Assembly (NCBI GenBank): GCA_020073285.1
Contig: JAIQFM010000036.1
Coordinates: forward strand, 1 to 32,120
Source of the DNA: Terriglobia bacterium
GTDB lineage: Bacteria > Acidobacteriota > Terriglobia > Terriglobales > Acidobacteriaceae
Length of the DNA stretch: 32,120 nt
Direction: 5' to 3'
A model generated the notes under the pieces. It saw only the letters and a program-made list of their open reading frames with translations, was not told the DNA's origin and ran no database searches. A program made the translations under genes and the position numbers. This document shows, in pieces, positions 15,229 through 22,775 of this stretch. Each line of letters begins with the position of its first letter. Positions within the stretch are counted from its first letter, which is position 1.

Positions 15229-15738
15229 TTATGGGTAGATTTTGGTTCCACGGCAGTACTTTCTAATGTCCCTAGATCGACCCCGGTAGCTTGTTACGGG
15301 CAACACTTCGCCCTCGTTATCGCCAAATTTTGCAAGAAAGATGGTGCAATTGTAGGGCGTAGTATCAAAGAGTTTTATGAACGCCACATCCGCCGTATGA
15401 AGCGCTGGGCTCATCCAGACTTCATCTGGGGCGACCATGGCAAGGGCGGCAGACGCAAGGTGGATGCCTCTTTGCCTATCGTGGGTGTAATTTGCGAATC
15501 CCTGGTGTGTATTTCTGATGATCTCCTTCTCTATCGCCATCACTAAGGGTTGGGGCTTTTGCGGATCGCACAGCTTAACCATGTGAAAGAAGTGGTGGTC
15601 GAATATCTTAACCGTGCATCCGCAGCTCGATTCGTGTTCAGCAGATGCATTCCCGCCTCGCAAGAAGAGCCGCTCAAATGCCTCATACAGCTCTTTCACG
15701 CCGCTGTAAGCGATCAATTCAGGCCGTTTTGCCGGCAT
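15229..15738 (-). CDS. Unknown protein, possibly a PBECR-type (barnase/EndoU/RelE-like) nuclease domain
   Basis: A 169-residue protein. The visible pattern is KELYEAFERLFLRGG, then VKIFDHHFFHMVKLCDP, then RQRGIHLASAALAMVAPDEV followed by WMSP, and a final sheet CTIFLAKFGDNEGEVLPVTS with a basic C-terminus. The FFHMVKL motif and a helix followed by PDEVW recall phage-linked PBECR nuclease-like domains, but I hold this loosely. It stands alone, opposite to tgpA and rimO, with lower GC than its neighbours, which suggests transfer. No partner antitoxin is seen. No ribosome site is clear upstream of the ATG. Confidence 0.5.
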   Translation of the reverse strand: MPAKRPELIAYSGVKELYEAFERLFLRGGNASAEHESSCGCTVKIFDHHFFHMVKLCDPQKPQPLVMAIEKEIIRNTHQGFANYTHDRQRGIHLASAALAMVAPDEVWMSPALHTADVAFIKLFDTTPYNCTIFLAKFGDNEGEVLPVTSYRGRSRDIRKYCRGTKIYP

Positions 15739-15822
15739 TATCGACCAGTTTTCTCATAGGCAGTCGCGTGAGCCATAGCGCCGCAATTCTACGCCGCGAG
15801 TAGCGAGTCCCTAGCCAAAGAC

Positions 15823-15831
15823 TGCTACAAT
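15823..15831 (+). promoter_or_regulatory. Extended -10 promoter of rimO
   Basis: TG-C-TACAAT, ending 11 bases before ATG 15843. The leader would be about five bases, too short for a ribosome site. Confidence 0.5.
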
Positions 15832-15842
15832 TGAAGCACTGC

Positions 15843-17357
15843 ATGCCTGACCTGCCGGTCACCCTCGAACATCCCATCGCTTCTGAGAAAGACGCGCCCA
15901 AGACGCGTCCGCAGAAGGTTGGATTCGTGTCGCTGGGATGCCCCAAGAACCTTGTGGACTCCGAGGTCATGATGGGCATGCTGGCGCAGGCGGGAGCGGA
16001 GATCACGGCGCGCGCCGAAGATGCCGATGTCATCGTGGTGAACACCTGCTCGTTCATCGAGAGCGCGCAGCAGGAGTCGGTGAACACGATCCTGGAGATG
16101 GCTCGCCACAAGACGAATGGCCGCGCCCGCAAACTGGTGGTCGCGGGATGCCTGGTCGAACGTTTCCGCAAGGAAATTCAGAAGGACATTCCGGAAGTTG
16201 ACGCGGTAGTCGGAACCGGAGAGCTACCGAAGATTCTGGAAGCTGCGGGACTTGCGAGGCTCCAGGCTTCAGACTCCAGGCTTCAGCCGGGAAACTCGGC
16301 ATTTGTGATCTTGGGCGGCAATGGCCGCGCCGAAGGACATGCGCGCGAGCAGGCGGGGCGGTATTCGCGCGAGGGCTGGGACGGCGCGATCGCCGACCTG
16401 CCCAACTATCTTTACGACGAAACCACGCCGCGCATGCTGGCGACGCCGCGCGCCTCGGCGTATATCAAGATTGCCGAAGGATGCGATCACCCGTGCAGCT
16501 TCTGCATCATCCCGCAGCTTCGCGGCAAGTTCCGCTCGCGGCGGTTCGAATCGGTGATTGCCGAAGCGGAACGATTGGTGCGCGCCGGGGTGCGCGAGAT
16601 CACGCTTATCGGCCAGGACACCACCTGTTACGGCGAAGACTTCGGGCTGAAGCACGGGCTGGCGCTGCTGCTGGAGAAGCTGGCGCACATCGAAGACCTG
16701 CGGTGGGTGCGGTTCCTGTACGCCTATCCCAACAAGATCACGGGGCGCCTGCTGGATACAATCGCGGCGCACGAAAAGATCTGCTCGTATATGGACGTCC
16801 CGCTGCAGCACGCTTCGGCGACCGTGTTGAAGCGCATGAAGCGCGGCGGAGGCGCGGAGCTGTTTTTGCGCTCGATCGAAAAGATGCGGCGCACCATTCC
16901 CGGCCTGACGCTGCGCAGCTCGTTCATCGTCGGCTTTCCCGGCGAGTCCGAGCGCGAATTCGAGGAGCTGTGCGAGTTCGTGCGCGAGGCGCGGTTCGAC
17001 TGGATGGGCGCGTTCGCGTACTCCGACCAGGAGGGCGCGACGGCGTACGCGCTCGACAAGAAAGTTTCGCCGGCGGAGATCGAGCGGCGGCGGCGCAAGC
17101 TGATGCAGATGCAGAAATCCATCAGCCGCAAGCGCAAGAAGGCGCTGGTGGGACGCGAATTTGACCTGCTGATTGAAGGCCCGTCCAGCGAGACCGAACT
17201 CCTCTGGGAAGGGCGCACGCCGATGCACGCGCCGGAGATTGATGGCAAGGTATTCATCAACGATTTTGCCGAAGAGTCGGAACTCGAGCCGGGAACGTTC
17301 CACCGCTGCCAGATCACGGAAGCGCATGAGTACGATCTGGTGGCGCGGATCCTCTGA
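15843..17357 (+). CDS. rimO: Ribosomal protein S12 methylthiotransferase
   Basis: A 504-residue radical SAM enzyme that adds a methylthio group to an aspartate of ribosomal protein S12. The N-terminal UPF0004 domain has three cluster cysteines (VSLGCPKNLVDSE, NTCSFIESAQQES, VAGCLVERF). The radical SAM motif is CDHPCSFC in EGCDHPCSFCIIPQLRGKF. A C-terminal TRAM domain begins around EFDLLIEGPSSETELLW. It is some 60 residues longer than typical RimO because of an insertion after residue 135. Part of that insertion (LQASDSRLQPG) is encoded by a heptad array. ATG 15843 is preferred over TTG 15831, which overlaps the -10 box. A 17-kb run of plus-strand housekeeping genes begins here. Confidence 0.95.
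   Translation: MPDLPVTLEHPIASEKDAPKTRPQKVGFVSLGCPKNLVDSEVMMGMLAQAGAEITARAEDADVIVVNTCSFIESAQQESVNTILEMARHKTNGRARKLVVAGCLVERFRKEIQKDIPEVDAVVGTGELPKILEAAGLARLQASDSRLQPGNSAFVILGGNGRAEGHAREQAGRYSREGWDGAIADLPNYLYDETTPRMLATPRASAYIKIAEGCDHPCSFCIIPQLRGKFRSRRFESVIAEAERLVRAGVREITLIGQDTTCYGEDFGLKHGLALLLEKLAHIEDLRWVRFLYAYPNKITGRLLDTIAAHEKICSYMDVPLQHASATVLKRMKRGGGAELFLRSIEKMRRTIPGLTLRSSFIVGFPGESEREFEELCEFVREARFDWMGAFAYSDQEGATAYALDKKVSPAEIERRRRKLMQMQKSISRKRKKALVGREFDLLIEGPSSETELLWEGRTPMHAPEIDGKVFINDFAEESELEPGTFHRCQITEAHEYDLVARIL
16260..16287. repeat. Heptad array inside rimO
   Basis: CTCCAGG, CTTCAGA, CTCCAGG, CTTCAGC with a 7-nt period, in frame, encoding LQASDSRLQ. The units resemble those of intergenic arrays, not conserved RimO sequence. 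Confidence 0.7.
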
Positions 17358-17460
17358 TTTGGTAATTTCGTAAGTTGGTAATTTGGTAATTTGCTTCGGT
17401 GCTCGCCGCATACCGAACTCATACGGTTCTTGAAATTACGAAATTACCCAATTACCAAAT
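17358..17460. repeat. Octad array, inverted pair (TTGGTAAT units)
   Basis: Left: TTGGTAAT, TTCGTAAG, TTGGTAAT, TTGGTAAT. Right: GAAATTAC, GAAATTAC, CCAATTAC, CAAATC. The halves are inverted copies around a 45-nt GC-rich spacer. It starts right after the rimO stop. Confidence 0.8.
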
Positions 17461-17496
17461 CCCCTCCCGCATCCCATAAAATCGGAACGCTGGTTC

Positions 17497-17527
17497 GCGC
17501 TCGAGGGCGAGCGCGCTCCAGCAGGAG
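17497..17527. repeat. Short palindromic repeat carrying the yacG ribosome site
   Basis: CGCGCTC-GAGGGC-GAGCGCG palindrome followed by CTCCAGCAGGAG. It matches 5088-5110 at 22 of 23 bases over 17505-17527. Its AGGAG (17523-17527) is placed to serve as the yacG ribosome-binding site. Confidence 0.55.
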
Positions 17528-17534
17528 AAGGCCC

Positions 17535-17795
17535 ATGTCCCGCAAGCGCGTCCGCAGTCTGCGTTGTCCTACCTGCCGCAAGCTGGTGGTGCGCGACGAG
17601 CCCGAGTTCCCCTTCTGCAGCGAGCGCTGCCGCCTGATTGACCTGGGCAAATGGGCGAGCGGCGGATACGTCATTTCCGCTCCCCTCGATCAAGCCGACC
17701 AATTTGGTGAAGCGGATTACACTGTGAATCGACCGCGCGCTGCAAAATCCGGCGGCGCCGCCAAGCACGATGAACGAGACCGCAAGCGCACCTGA
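17535..17795 (+). CDS. yacG: DNA gyrase inhibitor YacG
   Basis: An 86-residue zinc-finger protein. The four zinc cysteines are in LRCPTCRKLV and FPFCSERCRLIDLGKWASGG, the exact YacG signature, followed by the short GYVISAP segment. YacG binds the GyrB C-terminal domain and inhibits gyrase in E. coli. AGGAG lies seven bases upstream of the ATG, inside a repeat shared with another locus. A -10-like TAAAAT is at 17477-17482. The 3' end overlaps pgpA by 26 nt, so the two are probably co-translated. Confidence 0.93.
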   Translation: MSRKRVRSLRCPTCRKLVVRDEPEFPFCSERCRLIDLGKWASGGYVISAPLDQADQFGEADYTVNRPRAAKSGGAAKHDERDRKRT

Positions 17796-18282
17796 GCCCG
17801 TCGCCGTCGCGCACAAAACTGTGTGGGCATGGCTGATCGGCACTTTTTTTGGAATCGGCAGGCTTAAGCCCGGCCCGGGAACGTGGGCCTCGGTGGCGAC
17901 GGTGGGGCTGTGGCGGGCATTCGCACCATTCGCAAGTGGGTTCCAAGTTCATGCGGCGATTGCCGCCGCCGTCTTCGTGACCGCGATTGGAATTCCGGCG
18001 TCTACGCGGGTGGCGCGTGAATCGGGGCGCAAAGATCCCGGATTTGTCGTGATCGATGAGGTCGCGGGCCAACTGATCGCGCTGATCGGCGTGCCGCTCG
18101 GTTGGAAAACTCTGCTGGCGAGCCTTATACTTTTTCGTGTCTTCGACATTGTGAAGCCGCCGCCGCTTCGCCGGCTGGAACAAGTGCCGGAAGGCGCCGG
18201 AATCATGCTCGACGACGTGGGCGCGGGACTGTACGCTCTGGCAGTGGTGCAAGGGCTGCGTCATTTCGGCCTGCTGCCGTGA
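17770..18282 (+). CDS. pgpA: Phosphatidylglycerophosphatase A
   Basis: A 170-residue membrane protein. The PgpA motifs are FFGIGRLKPGPGTWASVATV near the N-terminus and DPGFVVIDEVAGQLIALIGV in the middle. Later come FRVFDIVKPPPLRRLEQVPE and GAGIMLDDVGAGLYALAVVQ, with the acidic metal-binding residues. It dephosphorylates phosphatidylglycerol phosphate to phosphatidylglycerol. Helices around residues 15-60, 90-115 and 150-165 fit an inner-membrane protein. The start lies inside yacG. Together with plsC, plsY and gpsA it makes the window rich in phospholipid genes. Confidence 0.92.
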   Translation: MNETASAPEPVAVAHKTVWAWLIGTFFGIGRLKPGPGTWASVATVGLWRAFAPFASGFQVHAAIAAAVFVTAIGIPASTRVARESGRKDPGFVVIDEVAGQLIALIGVPLGWKTLLASLILFRVFDIVKPPPLRRLEQVPEGAGIMLDDVGAGLYALAVVQGLRHFGLLP

Positions 18283-18321
18283 TGGCGAATCGGCACGCGC
18301 ATCCAATTGGCACGAAGGATC

Positions 18322-19395
18322 ATGGGAATTTCTGACCGGCTGGTGGGCAAGAAGAACGTCAACGGAAAACCGCGGATTGACACCGTGGAGCCGAGCGCTG
18401 CCCTGCCTGGCGGCGAGGTTCGCATCATCGGCAGTGGCCTGCGCCCGCACGAGCTGCGCCGCCCCAGGGTACAGTTCGGCGACGTCGAAGGCGCGGTGGT
18501 CATCAGCTCCGACCAGTTCCTGGTGGCGCGCGTTCCCGAGGGCGCGCACTCCGGCCCGGTCACGGTTGACGCCAATGGGCACGCCAGCAATGCGCACGAC
18601 ATCCGGGTGGCGGTGACGATCGCCGAGAACCTGCACCCGGTGACCAATCCCGCGCTCGACCTCGAGGGCAACATCTACGTGACCTTCTCCGGGTCGCGCG
18701 GACAGAAGGTACCGGTGGCGATCTACAAGATCGACACCAACTACAACGTCAAGCCGTTCCTGGCCGAGATGATGAACGCCACGGCCATCGTGTTCGACCG
18801 CGAGGGCCAGATGTACGTCAGCTCACGCTACGACGGCACGGTGTACCGCGTGGCGCCCAACGGGACCATGTCCGCCTACGCGGAAAGCATGGGCGTGGCC
18901 ACCGGACTGGCGTTCGACCGCGAGCAGAACCTGTATGTCGGCGACCGCAGCGGAACCATTTTCAAGATCTCGCGCGACCGGCAGATTTTTGTATTCGCCA
19001 CCCTGGAGCCGAGCGTGTCGGCATTTCACCTGGCGTTCAGCCCTAATGGAAATTTGTACGTGACCGGGCCGACGACCTCGAGCTTCGATGCCATCCATGA
19101 AGTCGATCCGCACGGCAGCGTTTCCACATTTTTCCGCGGGTTGGGGCGGCCGCAGGGACTGGCGTTCGATATCGAGGGCAATCTCTACGTCGCGGCGTCG
19201 CTGCGCGGCAAGCGAGGTGTGGTGCGCGTCACGCCGGAAAAGCACGCTTCGCTGGTGGTGGCCGGGCAGAACCTGGTGGGACTGGCGTTTGCGCCGGGCC
19301 GCGCCGCCGTGCTCGCCACCACCAACGCCATCCATCATCTCTCGTGGGACATCCAGGGACATCCGCTGCTGCCAGTGGAAGAGGCAGCGTACTAG
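18322..19395 (+). CDS. IPT/TIG-domain plus NHL/SMP-30-like beta-propeller protein
   Basis: About 357 residues. Residues 12-100 form an IPT/TIG immunoglobulin-like domain (PRIDTVEPSAALPGGEVRII, GSGLRPHELRRPRVQFGDVE). The rest is a beta-propeller with repeated blades of the form GLAFDREQNLYVGDRSGTIF, IVFDREGQMYVSSRYDGTVY and GLAFDIEGNLYVAAS. No signal peptide is visible, so it may be cytoplasmic or exported by another route. Such propellers bind ligands or act as lactonases; no catalytic residues can be assigned. ATG 18322 has GAAGGA just before it; TTG 18307 is the alternative. The gene follows pgpA closely and may share its transcript. Confidence 0.75.
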   Translation: MGISDRLVGKKNVNGKPRIDTVEPSAALPGGEVRIIGSGLRPHELRRPRVQFGDVEGAVVISSDQFLVARVPEGAHSGPVTVDANGHASNAHDIRVAVTIAENLHPVTNPALDLEGNIYVTFSGSRGQKVPVAIYKIDTNYNVKPFLAEMMNATAIVFDREGQMYVSSRYDGTVYRVAPNGTMSAYAESMGVATGLAFDREQNLYVGDRSGTIFKISRDRQIFVFATLEPSVSAFHLAFSPNGNLYVTGPTTSSFDAIHEVDPHGSVSTFFRGLGRPQGLAFDIEGNLYVAASLRGKRGVVRVTPEKHASLVVAGQNLVGLAFAPGRAAVLATTNAIHHLSWDIQGHPLLPVEEAAY

Positions 19396-19396
19396 T

Positions 19397-19746
19397 GGAG
19401 GGTCGACGGTCGACGGTCCTTAGTCGATGGTCGATGGTCGTCGGTGATGCCAAAGGCACAGCCCCGCAGGGGCGGCAGATCATAGCCCGGCACGTCAGTG
19501 TCGGGTACGTCGCACTAATAATGTCCCGAGTCCCGTAGGGACGGCACGAAGGAGTTGTTGGCTCTGACAACATTCCAACGGACCCAAACCAACTTTAGGT
19601 CCGGTTTCACACATCCATCCGTGACTGCCCAGATCATTACGAATCGGCGCCGTCGACCGCAGACCGTCGACCGGTTTAGACTTCGCTGGCACTGGCAGAC
19701 CGAGAGACTGATAAACCGATAGACTGATGGACCGAGAGACCTGATT
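19397..19746. repeat. Gene-free region packed with heptad and octad arrays and REP hairpins
   Basis: 19397-19449: GGTCGAC, GGTCGAC, GGTCCTT, AGTCGAT, GGTCGAT heptads. 19461-19473: GCCCCGCAGGGGC hairpin. 19530-19547: GTCCCGTAGGGACGGCAC, the same core as beside the RAYT gene. About 19663-19680: complementary CCGTCGA heptads. 19697-19742: ACTGATAA/ACCGAGAG octads running almost into the cinA GTG. I see no gene here. Confidence 0.75.
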
Positions 19747-20991
19747 GTGACCGCCGAGATCATTGCCATCGGCTCCGAGTTGCTTACGCCGTTCTTCCAG
19801 GACACCAATTCCCTTTACCTCACCGAGAAACTCAATGAACTCGGCGTGGATGTGGCGTTCAAGACGGTGGTCGGCGACCATCGCGATCACCTCACTGCGG
19901 CGGCACGGATCGCGCTGGGACGCGCCGAGATCCTGATCTTCATGGGCGGGCTGGGCCCGACCGAGGATGACCTGACGCGCGAGTGCGTCGCTGCCGCCTT
20001 GGGGCGCGCGGTCCATCGCGATCCTGAACTCATCACCCAGCTCTACACGCGGTTTGCCGGGCTCCGCCGCAAGATGCCGGAAAATAACGAACGCCAGGCG
20101 GACGTGGTGGACGGCGCGGAGGTGTTGCCCAACGCGCTCGGCACCGCGCCCGGGCAGTGGATCGAGCACGAGCACGAGGGAGCGAGGCGGTACATCCTGC
20201 TGTTGCCCGGGCCGCCGCACGAGATCAAGCCGATGTTCGACGAGCAGTGTGTCCCGCGGTTGCGCAAGCGCCTCCCGCGGCGTTTCATCGCCACCCGCGT
20301 TCTGAAGATCGCGATGATGGGCGAATCCGATGTGGACCACCGCGCCGCGCCCATTTATCGGCGCTTCCTCGACGTGCAGACCACCATCCTGGCGGGTGCC
20401 GGCGACATCCAGCTCCGGTTCTCGGCGCGTGGCGAATCGCTGCAAGCGGCGCAGGCGCGCGTCAACGAACTCTCGGGACTGTTGGAAGACGAGTTCGAGG
20501 ACCACGTCTACTCCACCCAGGGCGAGTCCCTGGAACAGATCGTCGGCTACTACTTGCAAATGCGCGGCGCCAACATTGCTGTGGCCGAGTCCTGCACCGG
20601 CGGCCTACTGGGCGAGCGGATTACCAGGGTCAGCGGCAGCTCCCGATATTTTGTCGGCGGCGCCATTGTCTATGACAACGAGATGAAGACGCTGTTCGCC
20701 AACGTTCCTCCCATGCTGATCGCGCAGTATGGGGCGGTCAGCAAGCAGGTCGCGGAAGCATTGGCCGTGGGAATCCGCGATGAGTGCCGCGCCACCATTG
20801 GCGTGGGAATTACCGGTGTTGCCGGACCAACCGGCGGGACGGAAGAAAAGCCGGTGGGATTGGTGTATATCGCCGTGGCGGACGGAAAGCGCACGGAAGT
20901 GGTGGAGCGCAGGGTCCCCGGCGACCGCGACCGCATCCGCTGGTGGGCAACACAGCAGGCGCTGGACCTGGTGCGAAGAATGTTGATGTAG
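19747..20991 (+). CDS. cinA: CinA-family protein (MoCF-biosynthesis-like domain plus PncC nicotinamide-nucleotide amidase)
   Basis: A 414-residue two-domain protein from GTG 19747. The N-terminal domain (TAEIIAIGSELLTPFFQDTN, then ILIFMGGLGPTEDDLTRE) is the COG1058 domain, linked to ADP-ribose pyrophosphatase activity. The C-terminal domain (IAVAESCTGGLLGERITRVS, then ATIGVGITGVAGPTGGTEEK) is PncC, which deamidates NMN to NaMN in NAD recycling. The full length matches CinA. No ribosome site is visible: an octad array runs to three bases before the start. Confidence 0.92.
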   Translation: MTAEIIAIGSELLTPFFQDTNSLYLTEKLNELGVDVAFKTVVGDHRDHLTAAARIALGRAEILIFMGGLGPTEDDLTRECVAAALGRAVHRDPELITQLYTRFAGLRRKMPENNERQADVVDGAEVLPNALGTAPGQWIEHEHEGARRYILLLPGPPHEIKPMFDEQCVPRLRKRLPRRFIATRVLKIAMMGESDVDHRAAPIYRRFLDVQTTILAGAGDIQLRFSARGESLQAAQARVNELSGLLEDEFEDHVYSTQGESLEQIVGYYLQMRGANIAVAESCTGGLLGERITRVSGSSRYFVGGAIVYDNEMKTLFANVPPMLIAQYGAVSKQVAEALAVGIRDECRATIGVGITGVAGPTGGTEEKPVGLVYIAVADGKRTEVVERRVPGDRDRIRWWATQQALDLVRRMLM

Positions 20992-21053
20992 GAATCGGTA
21001 GTTAGGAGTCAGGAGTCAGGAGTCGGTAGTCGGCTGCTGACTCCTGACTCCTA
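20991..21053. repeat. Heptad array, inverted pair (GAGTCAG units), cut by a MITE-like element
   Basis: GAGTCAG, GAGTCAG, GAGTCGG, TAGTCGG, then CTGACTC-type complementary units. The array continues on the far side of the MITE-like element at 21218-21250 as GACTCCT, GACTCCT, GACTACT. Confidence 0.75.
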
Positions 21054-21179
21054 GTGTCCTGTATCCAAAGTCTCTTTACTATGGCGGTCTGCGAAGTTGC
21101 TGTTGACGTGAGGCTGATCAGCGGCACGCCACTGGGTGACGCGCTGCATAGTAAAGAGAATTGCGATACGCCACACTAG
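21051..21179. mobile_element. 129-bp MITE-like element with about 33-bp terminal inverted repeats
   Basis: The left end CTAGTGTCCTGTATCCAAAG continues TCTCTTTACTATG. The right end, read inverted, is CTAGTGTGGCGTATCGCAAT and the same TCTCTTTACTATG. The inner 13 bp of each arm are identical, and about 27 of 33 positions match overall. A 63-nt centre has no ORF. The ends are bounded by CTAG (or TA), which could be the target duplication. The end sequence recalls IS630-type termini. It sits within a heptad array upstream of thpR. Confidence 0.65.
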
Positions 21180-21187
21180 CGCCCCTT

Positions 21188-21232
21188 ATGCCGAGTGTTT
21201 GTCGATTCATCGGTCTCGATGCTGACTCCTGA
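21188..21232 (+). pseudogene. Duplicated fragment of the thpR 5' end
   Basis: A 14-codon frame, MPSVCRFIGLDADS, mirrors the real thpR start MRVFIGLDIP. The 16-nt stretch ATTCATCGGTCTCGAT is identical at 21205-21220 and 21263-21278, and TTATG precedes both. The copy runs straight into heptad units and stops. It looks like a slippage or insertion duplicate, not a gene. Confidence 0.55.
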
Positions 21233-21254
21233 CTCCTGACTACTGACGCCTGTT

Positions 21255-21833
21255 ATGAGAGTATTCATCGGTCTCGATATTCCCGAAGAAATTCGCGCGC
21301 GCATGACGCGCTACCTGGAAGGCGTACGCGGGTTTGCGCCCGATGCGCGCTGGGTGAAGCCGGAGTCGTTCCACGTCACGCTGAAGTTCATCGGCGAGCA
21401 GAAGCCGGAGCAGGTAGAGCAGATCAAGCGCGAGCTGGCGACGGTGCACGCGATTCCCTTCGACATTTCATTTCGCGGGAACGGGTTCTTCCCGACCGCG
21501 CGCAGCCCGCGCGTGTTCTGGCTAGGCATCGAGGCGGGAGAGCAACTGCCGCAGCTTGCCAAGGCGGTGGATGAAGCGGTGTCGCGAACCGGCGTGCCGC
21601 GCGAGACCAACGATTACCGGCCACACCTGACGCTGGCACGCACCGGATCGGGCAGGCCGCATCCCATGCCGGGAGATCAGGTAAGTCCGCCCCTGCGCCG
21701 GCTGGGCGACAAATTGCAGGGCAAGCCGGCGCCCGACTTCGGTACAATGACGGCTCGCGAATTTTTTCTCTATGAGAGCAAGCTTGGACCGGGCGGCGCG
21801 CGGTACACGAAAATCGCCCGCTTTCCGTTGTAG
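21255..21833 (+). CDS. thpR: RNA 2',3'-cyclic phosphodiesterase (2'-5' RNA ligase family)
   Basis: A 192-residue 2H phosphoesterase. The two HxT motifs are HVTLKF (His40, Thr42) and HLTLAR (His124, Thr126), set in ESFHVTLKFIGE and YRPHLTLARTG. It opens RNA 2',3'-cyclic phosphates to 2'-phosphates and can ligate tRNA half molecules in vitro. The length is normal. No ribosome site is clear; the heptad array ends a few bases upstream, and a duplicated copy of the first codons lies 58 bp upstream. Confidence 0.93.
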   Translation: MRVFIGLDIPEEIRARMTRYLEGVRGFAPDARWVKPESFHVTLKFIGEQKPEQVEQIKRELATVHAIPFDISFRGNGFFPTARSPRVFWLGIEAGEQLPQLAKAVDEAVSRTGVPRETNDYRPHLTLARTGSGRPHPMPGDQVSPPLRRLGDKLQGKPAPDFGTMTAREFFLYESKLGPGGARYTKIARFPL

Positions 21834-21909
21834 TAGTCGTTAGTCGTTAGTCGCTAGTCGTTCGCAGATTTGCACGGCCATCGACCGACGACCATCGGCC
21901 ATCGACTCT
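21834..21909. repeat. Two heptad arrays before plsY
   Basis: TAGTCGT units (four, 7-nt period) and then CCATCGA, CCGACGA, CCATCGG, CCATCGA. The second ends two or three bases before the plsY ATG. Confidence 0.75.
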
Positions 21910-21911
21910 TC

Positions 21912-22598
21912 ATGGCCCTCTACTTCATCGTCGCCTTCGTCGCCTACCTGCTGGGGTCGATTCCCTTCGGCTACATCCTCATGCGCGTGTTTCGCGGCGA
22001 GGACGTGAGGGCCATCGGCAGCGGGAACATCGGCGCGACCAATGTGGCTAGAAAGGCGCCGGGGCTGGGCGTGGCGACGTTAATTCTCGATGCGGGCAAG
22101 GGTTTCGTGGCAGTGACCGCGGCCATGGAAATCATGCGGCGGTTGCACCCTCCGGCAGCGGTCTTGGTGTCGTCTGAACAATGGGAGTCGTTTCGGCAGG
22201 TCGCGCGGCCCGGCGCGCAACATTTTTATCTCATTGCCACTGTCGCCGCGGTGTTTGCCATCCTCGGCCACGTCTTCCCTGTTTGGCTGAAATTCAAGGG
22301 CGGGAAAGGTGTCGCCACCGGGGTGGGCGCATTCGTTGCGCTCGCGCCCAAGGCCGTGCTGATCGTGCTGCTCATCTTTGTCGTGATCGTCGCCGCCTTC
22401 CGCTACATCTCGCTGGGCTCGATCGTCGCGGCCGCCGCCTTCCCGATTTTTGCCTGGCTCCTCTATCGTTACCAGGCTTCGCCCGCGGTCTTTGCCGCGA
22501 TGGTCTGCGCTTCGGCGCTGATCATCGCCAAGCACCACCAGAACATCCGGCGGTTGTTGGCGGGGACCGAACACAGATTTGAGTTGAAGCACCGGTGA
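21912..22598 (+). CDS. plsY: Glycerol-3-phosphate acyltransferase
   Basis: A 228-residue multi-spanning membrane protein. Conserved PlsY loops are seen: LLGSIPFGYILMRVFRGEDV, then RAIGSGNIGATNVARKAPGL, then GHVFPVWLKFKGGKGVATGV. It transfers the acyl group from acyl phosphate to glycerol-3-phosphate, the first step of phosphatidic acid synthesis. It is slightly longer than usual because of a loop of about 25 residues (HPPAAVLVSSEQWESFRQVA). The longer start at 21870 translates repeats and is rejected. gpsA, which makes its substrate, follows after a REP cluster. Confidence 0.95.
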   Translation: MALYFIVAFVAYLLGSIPFGYILMRVFRGEDVRAIGSGNIGATNVARKAPGLGVATLILDAGKGFVAVTAAMEIMRRLHPPAAVLVSSEQWESFRQVARPGAQHFYLIATVAAVFAILGHVFPVWLKFKGGKGVATGVGAFVALAPKAVLIVLLIFVVIVAAFRYISLGSIVAAAAFPIFAWLLYRYQASPAVFAAMVCASALIIAKHHQNIRRLLAGTEHRFELKHR

Positions 22599-22613
22599 CA
22601 CAACACAGGGTGG

Positions 22614-22775
22614 CGCAGGGCTTCAGCCCTGCGATCAGAAGCTTGAAGAGTCGAGCGGCTTCAGCCGCTGAGGTAAAGGGCAACAACCTCCAACAGGCCC
22701 GGAGGGCCGGTTGACAATAGCCCGCCGGTTCAGCGGCGGATCAGAGTGGAAGAAATGTTTGAGTGCCGCAGGCAC
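22614..22775. repeat. Cluster of five REP-like hairpins
   Basis: CGCAGGGC-TTCA-GCCCTGCG (22614-22633); AGCGGC-TTCA-GCCGCT (22654-22669); GGCCC-GGA-GGGCC (22696-22708); CCGCCG-GTTCAG-CGGCGG (22722-22739); GTGCC-GCA-GGCAC (22763-22775). Three share a TTCA loop. The region 22776-22874 has CTCGGTG-type repeats and no gene. Confidence 0.75.
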
